A stretch of 64,000 nt of DNA, from contig CP053175.1 of NCBI GenBank assembly GCA_014607495.2, positions 2,976,001-3,040,000 of the forward strand, read 5' to 3'. This document shows, one piece after another, positions 1 through 9,470 of the stretch (the first letter of the stretch is position 1; every line of letters begins with the position of its first letter). The translations under genes were made by a program, and so were the position numbers. This stretch comes from Carposina sasakii. Taxonomy: Eukaryota; Arthropoda; Insecta; Lepidoptera; Carposinidae. Below the pieces are notes generated by a model, which saw nothing but the letters and a program-made list of their open reading frames with translations, was not told the origin of the DNA and did not search any database.

Positions 1-125
1 GCGTCGGAGATGAGGAACAGGGTCTTCCCGGGATAAAAAGTAGCCTATATGTTAAGTGGGAGTACAATATATTCTGCACCGAAATCGGTTAAGCCGTTCC
101 TGAGATTCGTGCACAAACGCACAGA
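1..125 (-). repeat. Helitron-like interspersed repeat, cut by window edge
   Basis: Shares the block 'cccgggataaaaagtagcct' and a following 'aaatcggttaagccgtt' segment with the fuller copy at 24018-24275 in the same orientation. No coding capacity is seen. The family name is inferred from better copies ending in hairpin plus CTAG. Confidence 0.4.
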
Positions 126-1029
126 CAGTCCCTTCCCGTGGGAATTTCCTTAGTGCTTCCCCGGTCCGTAGCTTCACATGAGCGGTTTTTGTAAAAAAAT
201 TGAACACTACCTCCCAACAGAATTCATATGTATCGCGCTTGTCTCGCCACAAGTGCTTCCTCGGGGCTGCCCTGCATATGTGTAACCGTTTTCATAAAAA
301 ATAATTAATTCCCGTTGGCCCCCTTTGGGAATTTATTATTATTGCAGTCCTTTAGCTTTATTATTATTATCCGTTTTTTTTTCTTATTTTTTACATTTTT
401 AAATATGAATATATTACATATAAAAGTATAAAATAAACATTTAAAAATATAAAAAAATATTATTATTATCATTATGATAAGCGAAACGCTATGAATATTT
501 CGAGAAATTGGAAATCACATGTATATTTTTCAAGATTGTATGAACATTCCTGGATGATGTTTGAATGCTTGTTGGTATTTTATGCAATAACAAACGAACA
601 GATTTTGATAAAGCTTTGTTTATCCTTTACGCCAATACTACTCGACTGATTTTAAGTCTAGAGCATGATAAAGTACATGGGCTACTTTTCGGCGCGGAAA
701 ATTAAGACAATTCATTTGCGGCGTCTACTAATCCTATTTGTACAATCACCAGAATAAACTTTGTTCAATTTTAATGTACTTTACATTATAATGATTTAAA
801 ATCTGCCTTGAATATAGGAAATTAACTGCTCATCATTAATTTTGTATCTTAATTTTCAATTATCTAAAGCGAAAATGGCGTGGGCATTTACAAATACCCA
901 AATTTTTTATCGAAGCTTTGAATAAATAGACTTGCATTGATTAGAGACTATGATTGGGTGGTGTAAGTTATAAGCGTTTGTTTATAACGAATAAAATGGG
1001 CGTTAGACGCCGATATATCTATATACATA
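126..1029. other. No recognisable feature
   Basis: AT-rich sequence with T and A runs around 360-480. No ORF, splice-bounded exon, RNA gene or repeat shared with the rest of the window was recognised. Confidence 0.4.
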
Positions 1030-1214
1030 TTTATAAAAGTCGTGTTAGAACTCAAGTATAGCTGTACCGATTTGGCTGAAAATTGTTGGGGGGTAGCTTA
1101 GAACCAGGAGAAGGACATGGGATATTTTCATTCCGGAAAAATATTTTTATCCCGGATGATTTCAAGATTTTATTTCTGCACTCCATGCGGACTATGTCGC
1201 GGGCGTCCACAAGT
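1030..1214 (+). repeat. Helitron-like repeat, 3' part
   Basis: Contains the family block with 'tatttttatcccggatgatt' and ends in 'gtcgcgggcgtccacaagt', a decayed version of the hairpin-plus-CTAG terminus seen intact at 14228-14254. Confidence 0.45.
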
Positions 1215-1307
1215 AACACACACGATTCTGTTCTAGGAATGGAGTTAACTTATCTGCAGGATCATAAAGGAGATCCCATAGCAACGATTTGATTAATGGT
1301 TAATGAC

Positions 1308-1587
1308 CAGAGGTCGGAATTAGGTAGAGTCATTAATGTACTTGCACTGATTTCATACAGCGAAAGAATAAAGTGGATATGCCTCAAATTCCGGTATTAA
1401 TTTTAAAGAGCAGAAATTTTATGTTAATTATCTTGTTTTATTTGTCTATCTCTGAGGGTTTTATTATTATTTATTTGTAATATTGTTGGCCACACGGGAT
1501 TGTCCATTAGAAATCCTGGGAAGGTCCACATTAATATCAACTTTTCGATGCAAGTACATAAATGACTCTACCTAATTCCGACCTCTG
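1308..1587. mobile_element. hAT-type MITE (280 bp)
   Basis: The ends are inverted repeats of about 39 bp beginning CAGAGGTCGGAATTAGG, with about one mismatch. They are flanked by a perfect 8-bp direct repeat TTAATGAC at 1300-1307 and 1588-1595. An 8-bp duplication and CAG termini are the hallmarks of hAT transposons. The interior has no ORF, so it must be moved by a transposase supplied elsewhere. Superfamily assignment is inference from termini only. Confidence 0.8.
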
Positions 1588-1885
1588 TTAATGACAGAGA
1601 GAATGCCCGAGTTCCTTAGGCGTCTCTATTCGTGTTCACGATCGTTTACGTTCACTATCCTATCACAGGCTATCTAACCATCGGAAAATCGGCCCGAAGT
1701 AATAAAAATAAAATCGCTTCCGCTTATAACTTAAGTATAAACTATATGAAATCCACAATGAATCATGTTAACCGGTTTTTTACTTCATCTGGCGCCGATA
1801 GGTTTGGTTAAATGGAAAATAGGTGAAATAGCTTATTTTAAACGTTAGACATGCAATAGCACCTACTATTATATACATACATACA

Positions 1886-1975
1886 TATAATCACGCCTTT
1901 ATCCCTTACGGGGTAGGCAGAGCACCAAGGGCCGATAGAACCACATGGTGCCACTTCTGACCAATTTTGAGAGTA
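1886..1975 (+). repeat. 'ATAATCACGCC' interspersed repeat, truncated copy
   Basis: First about 90 bp of a repeat starting 'ataatcacgcctttatccc' and including 'ggtaggcagagcaccaaggg'. The same block recurs at 3359, 16680, 26757, 38543 and 40937. Confidence 0.7.
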
Positions 1976-2034
1976 CTATTATATACATACATTTATTACA
2001 AAGAAATAACATAGGTAAATATACACACACGTTT

Positions 2035-2192
2035 TACATTGCGGGACCACACGTAAAAGATCAGCGACAAGTTGCTAGCTCATCGCCTGAGAAAACACTA
2101 TTGAGTTCCTTAGTCGACTCTTACGACATGCACGGAAGGAGATGCAGCTGATGTATTCTAGTGAATCCCCGCATCGGCACCACATTAGAATA
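2035..2192 (-). repeat. 'GATGCAGCTGATG' interspersed repeat
   Basis: Carries the conserved pieces 'cttacgacatgcacggaagg' and 'agatgcagctgatgtattct'. Matching blocks occur at more than ten other places in the window, for example 15330 and 55480, on both strands. No coding sequence. Confidence 0.65.
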
Positions 2193-2668
2193 TAGTCCAT
2201 CAGTAATAATAATAACATACGAGTACAATGCAATCTTCATATTATGGAGGCCCTTGGTATGCAGACATAGCGTATTTATATTAAATAGAATTTTCCAACC
2301 GAATATTTCTAACGCAAAACTTGGCATTTTTCTTATAAAATGTAAATCGGAAATGGTTTCTCTGGATTAAACCGAAATTGAGATTTACGAGTATATAAAT
2401 ATTAAACACCAAACAGGAAAATGGCGAAAAATATACGGAAAAGTGATCGTTTTATAATAAGCTTGGGAGTTTAAGATTCGGAGCTTTCGATAAAATTGAG
2501 AGCTTTGGCGATGTTTATCTGTACATTGGGCACTCGAAGATTAATATAAGCTGAGGTGGAATAACTTTTGTGACAGAATATTTACCTTTCTGTAAAAGTT
2601 TTATTTTGTTCTTTGTTATGTTTCTGTTCTATCTCAAATAAAAATTTCATACATTGATATACCTACAT

Positions 2669-2886
2669 TACGGCTATGTTCACTAGAATGGTCTAGCCAG
2701 AACTGAAGGTCGCGGTGGACATCCTACAGCCACGTATATTGGGAACAGATGTAAATAATCAGTCACAGGTTGCTTATCGCTTGAGTAAGAGAATTGCTCG
2801 AGTTCCATAGTAGACTGTTACGACTTCCACGGAAGGAGATGCAGCTGATGTAGTCTAGTGAAGTCCGGCATTAGCACAGGATTTTT
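2669..2886 (-). repeat. 'GATGCAGCTGATG' interspersed repeat
   Basis: A longer copy of the family, including the 'gccagaactg..aggtcg' segment at one end and 'cacggaaggagatgcagctg' near the other. Confidence 0.6.
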
Positions 2887-3097
2887 ATTAGATTTTTTTT
2901 TTTGTTTGAAGGATAAAATTGATGCTCTCTCTTTCTTGATAAAGTTTCAAAAGATATAAATCGTGAGAAAAACAGCATCATTCATCAGTTAGAGCTACCT
3001 ATCTGCCTTTTGAAAATGAATGAATCAATTAATTAACTAATGAATTACAAGCCAACCATTCACATTATGCTGTGATCACATATAACATATATAAATT

Positions 3098-3360
3098 ACA
3101 ACCTTTAACGAATACGTACTCTATACATGAATAAAGTAAGTTTATGCCAAAAAAAATGCTAAAATCGTGCGAAATATAGTGTCATAGACAGATATTAATT
3201 ATTTTTCGTGCTGCTACGCGCGTCTATGTGCATTTATGCTGTCTATTTACTCAACTTTGGACCCTAATATTTTCACTTCCCATCCATGGAGAAAAATGAT
3301 CGTGATGATGAGGAGATTCCGTAGTTTTCGGGAACGTTGACGACCAAAAATCACCTGTAT
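3098..3360 (-). mobile_element. MITE of the ACAGGATG family, degraded copy
   Basis: Matches the reverse complement of the element at 32218-32602: 'cgtgatgatgaggagattcc', 'ttttcgggaacgttgacgac' and 'aagtaagtttatgcc' are shared. The terminal repeats are decayed ('cacctgta' at the right). It abuts the next repeat directly. Confidence 0.65.
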
Positions 3361-3608
3361 AATCACGCCTTTATCCCTTACGGGGTAGGCAGAGCACCAA
3401 GGGCCGATAGAACCGCATGGTGCCACTTCTGACCAATTTTGAGGGTATAGTTGAGATGTATAAGTTCGGTTAGTAGTGACAAGTCATCGCCTACAAAATA
3501 CCAAGACCCTCTTACTTGCCCCTTACTGACTTGTACAGTATGCCCAAGAAGAGAAGCAGCTGTAGTATTATACGTCTTTTTTCACTCCCAGAGCAACATA
3601 GAAGAAAA
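3359..3608 (+). repeat. 'ATAATCACGCC' repeat, long copy
   Basis: Fuller copy of the family, continuing through 'gagatgtataagttcggtta' and 'actgacttgtacagtatgcc' to 'cactcccagagcaacataga'. It parallels the copy at 38543-38800. Confidence 0.7.
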
Positions 3609-4015
3609 TAAAGTGAATAAAGTGTTGAAAATCTAAATACAATAAGCCTCTTTGCCATTTCTGCGACTTGGGCTAGACTGCGCGCGTATTTTTACTACTC
3701 AGTGTTGCCAATCTAATAAATCATTGAAGAATAGCATTCACTCCATTCTGCGAAGTCCTTTTGAAGGAGGTATCTATCAATTTCAACAATAGGACGTCTG
3801 CCACAGCCTCCCTGAATGAATTCCTTTCTTAACTTTCGATTGAAGGTGATATTGTGTTCGACTTTTGATATGGGTAGTAGAAAGTCACATTTTTTGTCAA
3901 ATCTGCTCGATGTGTGTTGAATCATCAGTGTTCAATGGTTTCTTGATGTGACTTGAAATAGACCCATATAAATAATAACCCACATCTCAGTGATGTATTT
4001 ACTAAATATCATTAA

Positions 4016-4205
4016 CTGGCGGCCGCCCGCGACTTCGTACGCGTGAAAGGGCATTTGCACCCGTGCGAAATTATACATATTAAACCATATACATAATTCA
4101 TTAATAAACCTTCCTCTTGAATTAATCTATCTATCAAACAAATCGAATCAAAATCCATCCGTAGTTTTATGGATCTAAGCATACATAGGGACAAACAGAA
4201 AACAG
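4016..4205 (-). repeat. Helitron-like repeat
   Basis: Begins with 'ggcggccgcccgcgacttcg', the inverted form of the family's 3' hairpin, and runs into 'ccatccgtagttttatgga'. Confidence 0.5.
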
Positions 4206-4215
4206 GACGACTTTA

Positions 4216-4411
4216 TCTACCTATACTAATATTATAAAGCTGAAGAGTTTGTTTGTTTGTACGCGATAATCTCGAGAACTACTGATCCGATTTGAAAATT
4301 CTTTCAGTGTTAGATAGCCCATTTATCGAGGAAGGCTAGAATGTAGACCCGTCCCGGCTTGGCACGGGTGTAATGCCCTTTTACGCCTACGAATTTGTGG
4401 GCGGCCGCTAG
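4216..4411 (+). repeat. Helitron-like repeat, nearly complete copy
   Basis: Starts 'tctacctatactaatattat', close to the TC start of Helitrons. Ends 'gggcggccgctag' followed by T, the expected CTAG|T terminus. It resembles the 5' part of the copy at 39540. No Rep/helicase ORF is present. Confidence 0.55.
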
Positions 4412-4429
4412 TTTTATAATATGTAGTGA

Positions 4430-4575
4430 GTGATGCGGCATAGGGGTTGGCCGATATGACGATGGCGGGATGACCTCAATTAGTTTCTGCCGGGGTGGAT
4501 GGACGTGGTCCGGGTTAGAGACGTATGGATGCGGCATGGGAGGCCTTTGCCCAACAGTGGAACATATTGGCCATA
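4430..4575 (+). repeat. RTE-type LINE 3' tail fragment
   Basis: Contains 'gggaggcctttgcccaacag' followed by 'tgg', the typical 3' untranslated end of lepidopteran RTE-like LINEs. No coding part remains. Confidence 0.5.
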
Positions 4576-4974
4576 AAAAAACATGCGAGAGAGTATGTAT
4601 ATTTTGTAGTAAACAAATTTTAATGAAATTTGATACTTGTATAGCTCTGTGCAGCTAGCCTGTTCATGGTATCACTCTAATAGTCCGTTTAAATGCAATA
4701 TAGGGCTTCCATACTCATTACTGACTGATATAGTCAGGAGTTCATTTCAACAAAGATATAAAGAGAATGGAAAAATAAAACACAGAAAACGGGTATTAAT
4801 TTCTACGTTACTCTTAGAGAATCAGAAGGCTTAGTGCGAGTTTCAATTCGAACGCATTAACGTAAAACAGCCAACCAATCACACTATGGCGCGAACAAGT
4901 GATGTAATAAAAGTGAGAACACGTGGAACGACGTGATTAGTTACTTACGTCAACGTTGCGTTAACGTAAAGCAG

Positions 4975-5160
4975 CTAACTAGCTGTTGCCCGTGACTTCG
5001 TAGACGATTGGCTAAAGCGTTAGAGGTAACAAACAATTAAATTTACTTTCGCATTAATAATACTAACTGTAACCCGCGACTTCGTCCGCGTGGACTTCAT
5101 ATAACCTTATCCGTACATCCTATATATATGCAAAATTTGAAGAAGGTTAGTTGAGTAAAT
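4975..5160 (-). repeat. Helitron-like repeat remnants
   Basis: Two partial hairpin ends, 'gttgcccgtgacttcgtaga' near 4984 and 'cccgcgacttcgtccgcgtg' near 5072, indicate two decayed minus-strand copies. Confidence 0.4.
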
Positions 5161-5309
5161 AAACCGTGAAGTGGTAGCAACTAAACAAACATACTTTCGC
5201 AAGGATAATGATACACAAAAAATACACCTTAATAAATTGCCATATTCCCTACCTAGTTTTGCATATTAAGTAAAATTCAAATACGTATCTATGTTTCTAT
5301 GTAAATGCC

Positions 5310-5465
5310 TCATGGTGCCGGCAGAGTAGAGTTTGTACCACCCCTGCCTGCCCGAGGGTATCGTACAAGATGATTAAGGGTTTCCGGGAGGCGGGCAGCA
5401 GCGCATCCCGTGCTGATAATATAGTCCGAAAATCACACTGCGGTCACCAACCCGCCTGCCCAGCG
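5310..5465 (+). repeat. 'CAATAGGCTGATGATG' interspersed repeat, left part
   Basis: 5' portion of a repeat whose complete copy is at 23290-23550. It stops exactly at CAGCG, where the Transib element begins, and resumes at 9055 after a second CAGCG. Confidence 0.75.
5461..5465. repeat. Target-site duplication of the Transib element (left)
   Basis: CAGCG here is repeated at 9055-9059 just beyond the right end. Five-base GC-rich duplications are typical of Transib insertion. Confidence 0.85.
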
Positions 5466-5807
5466 CACAGTGGTTCCAATGTATGGGAGGTGCTGGACAT
5501 TCGCATCCAAAAAATAAAATTGGTGAATCTTGAGAAACTAATTATGCCATCTTGTTTGGTAGATCAATGTCTTTGAAAGTTATTATTTAAAGTTTTTTTG
5601 TAACTGTTATATTTGAGGAGATAATTGAGAAATAGTATCTTCTTACTATGGAAATGGTCAAACTTACTTACATATCTCTTGATTCCGGCCTCGTTTCAAG
5701 TTGCGGTCTTCGGTATTGTGTTTATATTTGAGAGAACTACAATTAATGCTAACACACATAGTGCGCCAAACGTGCACTTTCTGCGGTACATAGAGATGTC
5801 TATTTTT
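5466..5807 (+). repeat. Left terminal inverted repeat of Transib
   Basis: About 342 bp, matching the reverse complement of 8713-9054 with some eight differences. The similarity stops near 'cggtacatagagatg'. Starts with heptamer CACAGTG. An A-rich 'ccaaaaaataaaat' tract lies about 34 bases inside the heptamer, but there is no clear nonamer at 12 or 23 bases. Confidence 0.9.
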
Positions 5808-6129
5808 ATATACGAAAAAGTTCCATACTGAACACTACAATGAAAGTGATCTTGTAATTTTGATTTTTGACATGTCCAAAATGTAGGTCAAATGGTTTGA
5901 GAACTAAATTACACTAAAATTGTTAGTGGTAGTATTTATTTAATAAAATTCAAAAAATACGAAAAGCACAACATGCATTATAAATCTATAAAATAGTACA
6001 GATAAATTTAACTAAAAATGTCTATAAACACAGAGAGAAAGACCCTAGTTACACGAATGAGATCTTTTTATTAAACTGTAATAAAAAATTTATTTATTTA
6101 TATTTATTTTAATTAAAATTTTAATTTAT

Positions 6130-6753
6130 TTATGAATCGTCTTCACAATCATCATCGATCAATTCTGATGCGGAGTCTATTTCGATTAACTCGTTTATAT
6201 CGACAAAATTAAATTTACCTGTCTCGGATATAATCAGTTCATAAAATTCTGAGAAACAAGATTTTTTAATAAATTTGTTATACATTGGGCGAATACTTGT
6301 AAGAACCGGATCAGAAGATAATAAAAGATTGTGTAGTACATCTTCATTACACGAGACACTGCTATGTTTTCTTGAATGTCCTTCGCGGTACTTTCTAAAT
6401 TCTTTATTTCGTGCCTCCGAGGCTTCTTCGGACAAAAAGCCGATAGGCATCATTGAAAAGTTCTCAATGACATCTGGCCCATGGACCAGCAATTTGTGGA
6501 GACTAGACGGCATATAAAACCATGGATATAATTCCACGTAGAGCAAAGTAGTGTCATTACAGAACATACGAAATTTGTCAATGTCGAGTTTCTCTCCTGA
6601 AGATATACACTGTAAAATGACAGCTAGCCTTCTTAAAAGTCTCGCATCTAATCCGGTTAATTCAGCAGATTTTTCTGGGTTTTCAAAAAACCTTCTAGCA
6701 CAATTACCGGTGTTGGTGGTTCCACTCCCTTGCTTGACAACATCAAGACGCAT
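6130..6753 (-). CDS. Transib transposase, C-terminal segment with catalytic Glu
   Basis: Starts within GNCARRFFENP, matching the region of RAG1 containing GNFARKL. A zinc-binding pair H86 and H91 (SLHKLLVHG) matches the H-x4-H of RAG1. The catalytic glutamate lies in LSEEASEARNKEF (residues 107-119), equivalent to the RAG1 segment with Glu962. The tail is acidic (DDDCEDDS) and ends at 6130, about 320 bp inside the left inverted repeat. The start shown is only the first Met in this frame; the natural protein reads in from the preceding segment. All D, D and E residues are retained across the three pieces, so the inactivation looks recent. Confidence 0.88.
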   Translation of the reverse strand: MRLDVVKQGSGTTNTGNCARRFFENPEKSAELTGLDARLLRRLAVILQCISSGEKLDIDKFRMFCNDTTLLYVELYPWFYMPSSLHKLLVHGPDVIENFSMMPIGFLSEEASEARNKEFRKYREGHSRKHSSVSCNEDVLHNLLLSSDPVLTSIRPMYNKFIKKSCFSEFYELIISETGKFNFVDINELIEIDSASELIDDDCEDDS

Positions 6754-7453
6754 TCCAGTTTCTTTTTGAAGTTTTCTTGAATTGCTGATTTTCTTTCAGC
6801 AACATTCTTCTTTGCTTCATCACTCTAGCTTGCCATGATTTTATGTCTAATCTGTATGCGATGTGAAGACAACACTCCATGGTCCGGATCCATGCATGGA
6901 GCGAGCTAAGTCCGTATTTAAACATGTCTTCGTGCACTGGCTTGCTTCTTACTTTACTAATGTCGTTCATCTCATTTGGACGCGCTTTGCAAATGTCGCA
7001 CACTGATGCTGCTGTGCCTGATATGTATGAGTGAATCTTACCATCTATCATCGTCAAATGCAACTGGTGCTTTACACTTACGTCATCGCTCTTAGTAGGT
7101 TGCAGAAGCTTAATCTCTTCTTCGAATTCAGACATCTCCATTTGAACATTTTCTTTTGTTTCTTTGATGAACTTGATTAGGATTGGTCGACAAAGAGATG
7201 TTGACGAGGGCCGCTCATTTTCCCAAATTATTTGGCCAGTTTCGGATGTGAGCCGGATTGGTACAAGACTTGCAACAAATACACTGGCGAAATTCGTTTC
7301 CTCAGTTTCACTTGTTTTCTGGTGGTAAACACTTTGATCCGAAGCACCGTCAAAGCCCCATTTGCTCACGAGCACCAGGTTTTTCTCCTCAGTGGTAGAG
7401 AGGTTTTGGGTTTGTAGAAGTCTTGTCGTAGTAAGGTCTAGCAACGCTTGCAA
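6743..7453 (-). CDS. Transib transposase, catalytic core segment
   Basis: Contains the first catalytic aspartate in SKWGFDGASDQS (Asp35 of this frame), equivalent to RAG1 Asp600. A second aspartate lies in TMIDGKIHSY (Asp137), in the place of RAG1 Asp708. A C-x-x-C pair (Cys152, Cys155) matches the RAG1 zinc site and is followed by KARPNEMND, typical of Transib. The transposase would nick at the CAC end and form hairpins during excision. It overlaps the upstream segment by 16 bases in another frame because of the frameshift. Near 6755-6840 the frame is lost again, perhaps through two shifts, so the last about 25 residues here are probably not native. Confidence 0.88.
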   Translation of the reverse strand: MQALLDLTTTRLLQTQNLSTTEEKNLVLVSKWGFDGASDQSVYHQKTSETEETNFASVFVASLVPIRLTSETGQIIWENERPSSTSLCRPILIKFIKETKENVQMEMSEFEEEIKLLQPTKSDDVSVKHQLHLTMIDGKIHSYISGTAASVCDICKARPNEMNDISKVRSKPVHEDMFKYGLSSLHAWIRTMECCLHIAYRLDIKSWQARVMKQRRMLLKENQQFKKTSKRNWNAS

Positions 7454-8265
7454 TTTGATTTTAGCAGAGTGTTCAGTAATTGTAACGTCTTCTTGTTTTG
7501 GGTAACATTCTTTTTTTCTTTCAGAAGCATGTAATAACTGGGATATTGAGCTACTCCTTCTTTAGCATGAAAATCCCGTAAAGTCATATAACGCCATTTT
7601 GAAAGGTTCATCGACACAAACAAAGCTAGGGCCTTTAGTGGAGATATACATTTATCTGAATCTGTGGTACTCCGTCCGCCAATGAAATCTTTGATCTTAG
7701 AAGCTTCTGTAGGATTTTCCATTAAAAACTTCATAATATCAGCTACATCATTTTCCCCTGCAGCCCTAAGACTGCTTTGTGCAGAAAACATAATCTCGTC
7801 AGTGCTGCTAGATGCCCTAAGTACTTCAGTGCGTCTTTTCTTTTGACGAGGACTTAAATCTTCAAAGGGCTTACGAGGAGAGACATGAGTACACGTAGAG
7901 GCATCGGATTTAGAAGGTAAATTCGTCTGCTCAGTAGTTTCTTCTTCTATTGCGTTCGTAGGTAATACTTGTAAAGGCAAATTATTTTCCTTTAGGGAAT
8001 CCGGCCACTGGACTTCAGACTGCAACCACTCTGAGTGTTTATTTAGAAACTTTCCTTCGCTTCTTCCAGCTTGAGACCATTTAGGATAGATCCGGTAGCA
8101 AAATCGACGACACCAGTTCTTTAAGTCTTCTTCGGCACCTTCACAAAGAGAAACGTTGCAATTCGTTTTAAGGACACCGAATAGATGATCAAAGTCACGT
8201 AGATCATTGTGTTTGCGTAAAGCGCAATAAAGGTCAAGATTTGTAACAAATCCACGGAAAGACAT
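7438..8265 (-). CDS. Transib transposase, N-terminal segment (frame broken downstream)
   Basis: The frame opens at 8322, but the Met at 8265 (MSFRGFVTNLDLYC) is the more likely start and lies about 450 bp inside the right inverted repeat. The segment has a charged basic stretch (PRQKKRR) around residue 150 of this start, compatible with nuclear targeting or DNA contact. It ends with the conserved-looking SKWRYMTLRDFHAKEGV region before the catalytic core. The frame is lost in a run of seven T on the plus strand (7511-7517). After it the correct continuation is in another frame and the written product ends in an unrelated tail (NKKTLQLLNTLLKSNCKRC). Identity rests on position upstream of the core rather than on a recognised domain. 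Confidence 0.75.
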   Translation of the reverse strand: MSFRGFVTNLDLYCALRKHNDLRDFDHLFGVLKTNCNVSLCEGAEEDLKNWCRRFCYRIYPKWSQAGRSEGKFLNKHSEWLQSEVQWPDSLKENNLPLQVLPTNAIEEETTEQTNLPSKSDASTCTHVSPRKPFEDLSPRQKKRRTEVLRASSSTDEIMFSAQSSLRAAGENDVADIMKFLMENPTEASKIKDFIGGRSTTDSDKCISPLKALALFVSMNLSKWRYMTLRDFHAKEGVAQYPSYYMLLKEKKNVTQNKKTLQLLNTLLKSNCKRC

Positions 8266-8712
8266 ATTTATTAGAACGAAATAGAAATCAAAACTGATGT
8301 AAAATAAAGGATTACCAACCAATTTATACTACACTACCCTCATTACTGCGTACTGCGTACAATTGTTATTCTTGTAATGTTTTAGTACTAATGATTTCAA
8401 TTAATAATCACCTGCATCAAATAATTGTTGAAAATGCTAAAAATTACTCTAAGAATGACATCTGTAATTGATAGAAATGCTAATGACTACTGTCTTAATG
8501 ATAATGCAATAATTTCATTAATTAATTATTTAAAAGTCTAAGACCGTCTGTGGATCGATCGTTGCCCTCGTTTGCAAATTAATTAATTTAATTATTATTT
8601 TTTTATTTCTGCAACATCATTTATCGATACGCATATTTAGAGGGGCCCTTATTCCTCTATGATTTTAACAGAAAATTGTAAGATCCTTGTCATTGTAGTA
8701 TATTATAATATA

Positions 8713-9054
8713 AAAATCAAACATTTCTATGTACCGCAGAAAGTGCACGTTTGGCGCACTATGTGTGTTAGCATTAATTGTAGTTCTCTCAAATATAAAC
8801 ACAATACCGAAGACCGCAACTTGAAACGAGGCCGGAATCAAGAGATATGTAAGTAAGTTTGACCATTTCCATAGTAAGAAAACACTATTTCTCAATTATC
8901 TCCTCAAATATAACAGTTACAAAAAAACTTAAAATAATAACTTTTGAAGACATTGATCTACCAAACAAGATGGCATAATTCGTTTCTCAAGATTCACCAA
9001 TTTTATTTTTTGGATGCGAATGTCCAGCACCTCCCATACATTGGAACCACTGTG
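8713..9054 (-). repeat. Right terminal inverted repeat of Transib
   Basis: Reverse complement of the left repeat. It ends ...CCACTGTG at 9054, next to the CAGCG duplication at 9055-9059. Confidence 0.9.
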
Positions 9055-9154
9055 CAGCGTGATGATTATGGGCAAAACCCCCCTGTGGCAGTAGCTTTGT
9101 GGCGTGCACTGGGGAGGCCTACATCTAGCAGTGGACTGCAATAGGCTGAAGGCG
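9055..9154 (+). repeat. 'CAATAGGCTGATGATG' interspersed repeat, right part
   Basis: Continues the repeat interrupted at 5465: 'tgatgattatgggcaaaacc', 'ggaggcctacatctagcag' and 'tggactgcaataggctga' match the 3' half of the copy at 23290-23550. Confidence 0.75.
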
Positions 9155-9470
9155 ACGAAAACGACATACTTAATTTAAAGTTCTACTTTTATTTTAGGAT
9201 AATCTCAGTGTCCGTTCCATTATCCGTACTCCACGTCATACATCCCAATCCTAGCCAATCAGCGTGTAATGTGCCAATTTGGGCCCAATCGACACAAAGC
9301 CGTATTGTGGTGTCAGTCGTTATTGGCCGGCTGTCCCGGTGAGGTGACCGCATTTGATGCTGTCTAGATTAAGTAACTTTCCATTGGTTCAAAGTTCGCT
9401 TGACTTGTTCGATTGTGATCTTGTCGTGGATTTTGAACCGTAATTGTGTTTCTGTTTGTTTAATTATCAG

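Larger units (their letters stand above)
5466..9054 (-). mobile_element. Transib DNA transposon (3589 bp)
   Basis: Both ends read CACAGTGGTTCCAATG inward and are flanked by CAGCG on each side. Each end carries a long inverted repeat (5466 to about 5807 and about 8713 to 9054), roughly 97-98% identical by eye. The interior encodes a RAG1-like transposase on the minus strand, split by frameshifts. Transib elements are the cut-and-paste family from which the V(D)J recombinase RAG1 core and its signal sequences are thought to derive. The first seven bases equal the recombination signal heptamer. Removing the element and one CAGCG restores an uninterrupted interspersed repeat, so the boundaries are secure. 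Probably non-autonomous now because of the broken frame. Confidence 0.92.

Noticed and set aside
5466..5530. Possible full recombination signal (heptamer, spacer, nonamer)
   Set aside because: Heptamer is exact, but no A-rich nonamer stands at 12 or 23 bases; the A tract is at about 34.
5625..5831. Matching 68- and 76-codon proteins at 5625 (+) and 8665 (-)
   Set aside because: They are translations of the two Transib inverted repeats, not genes.
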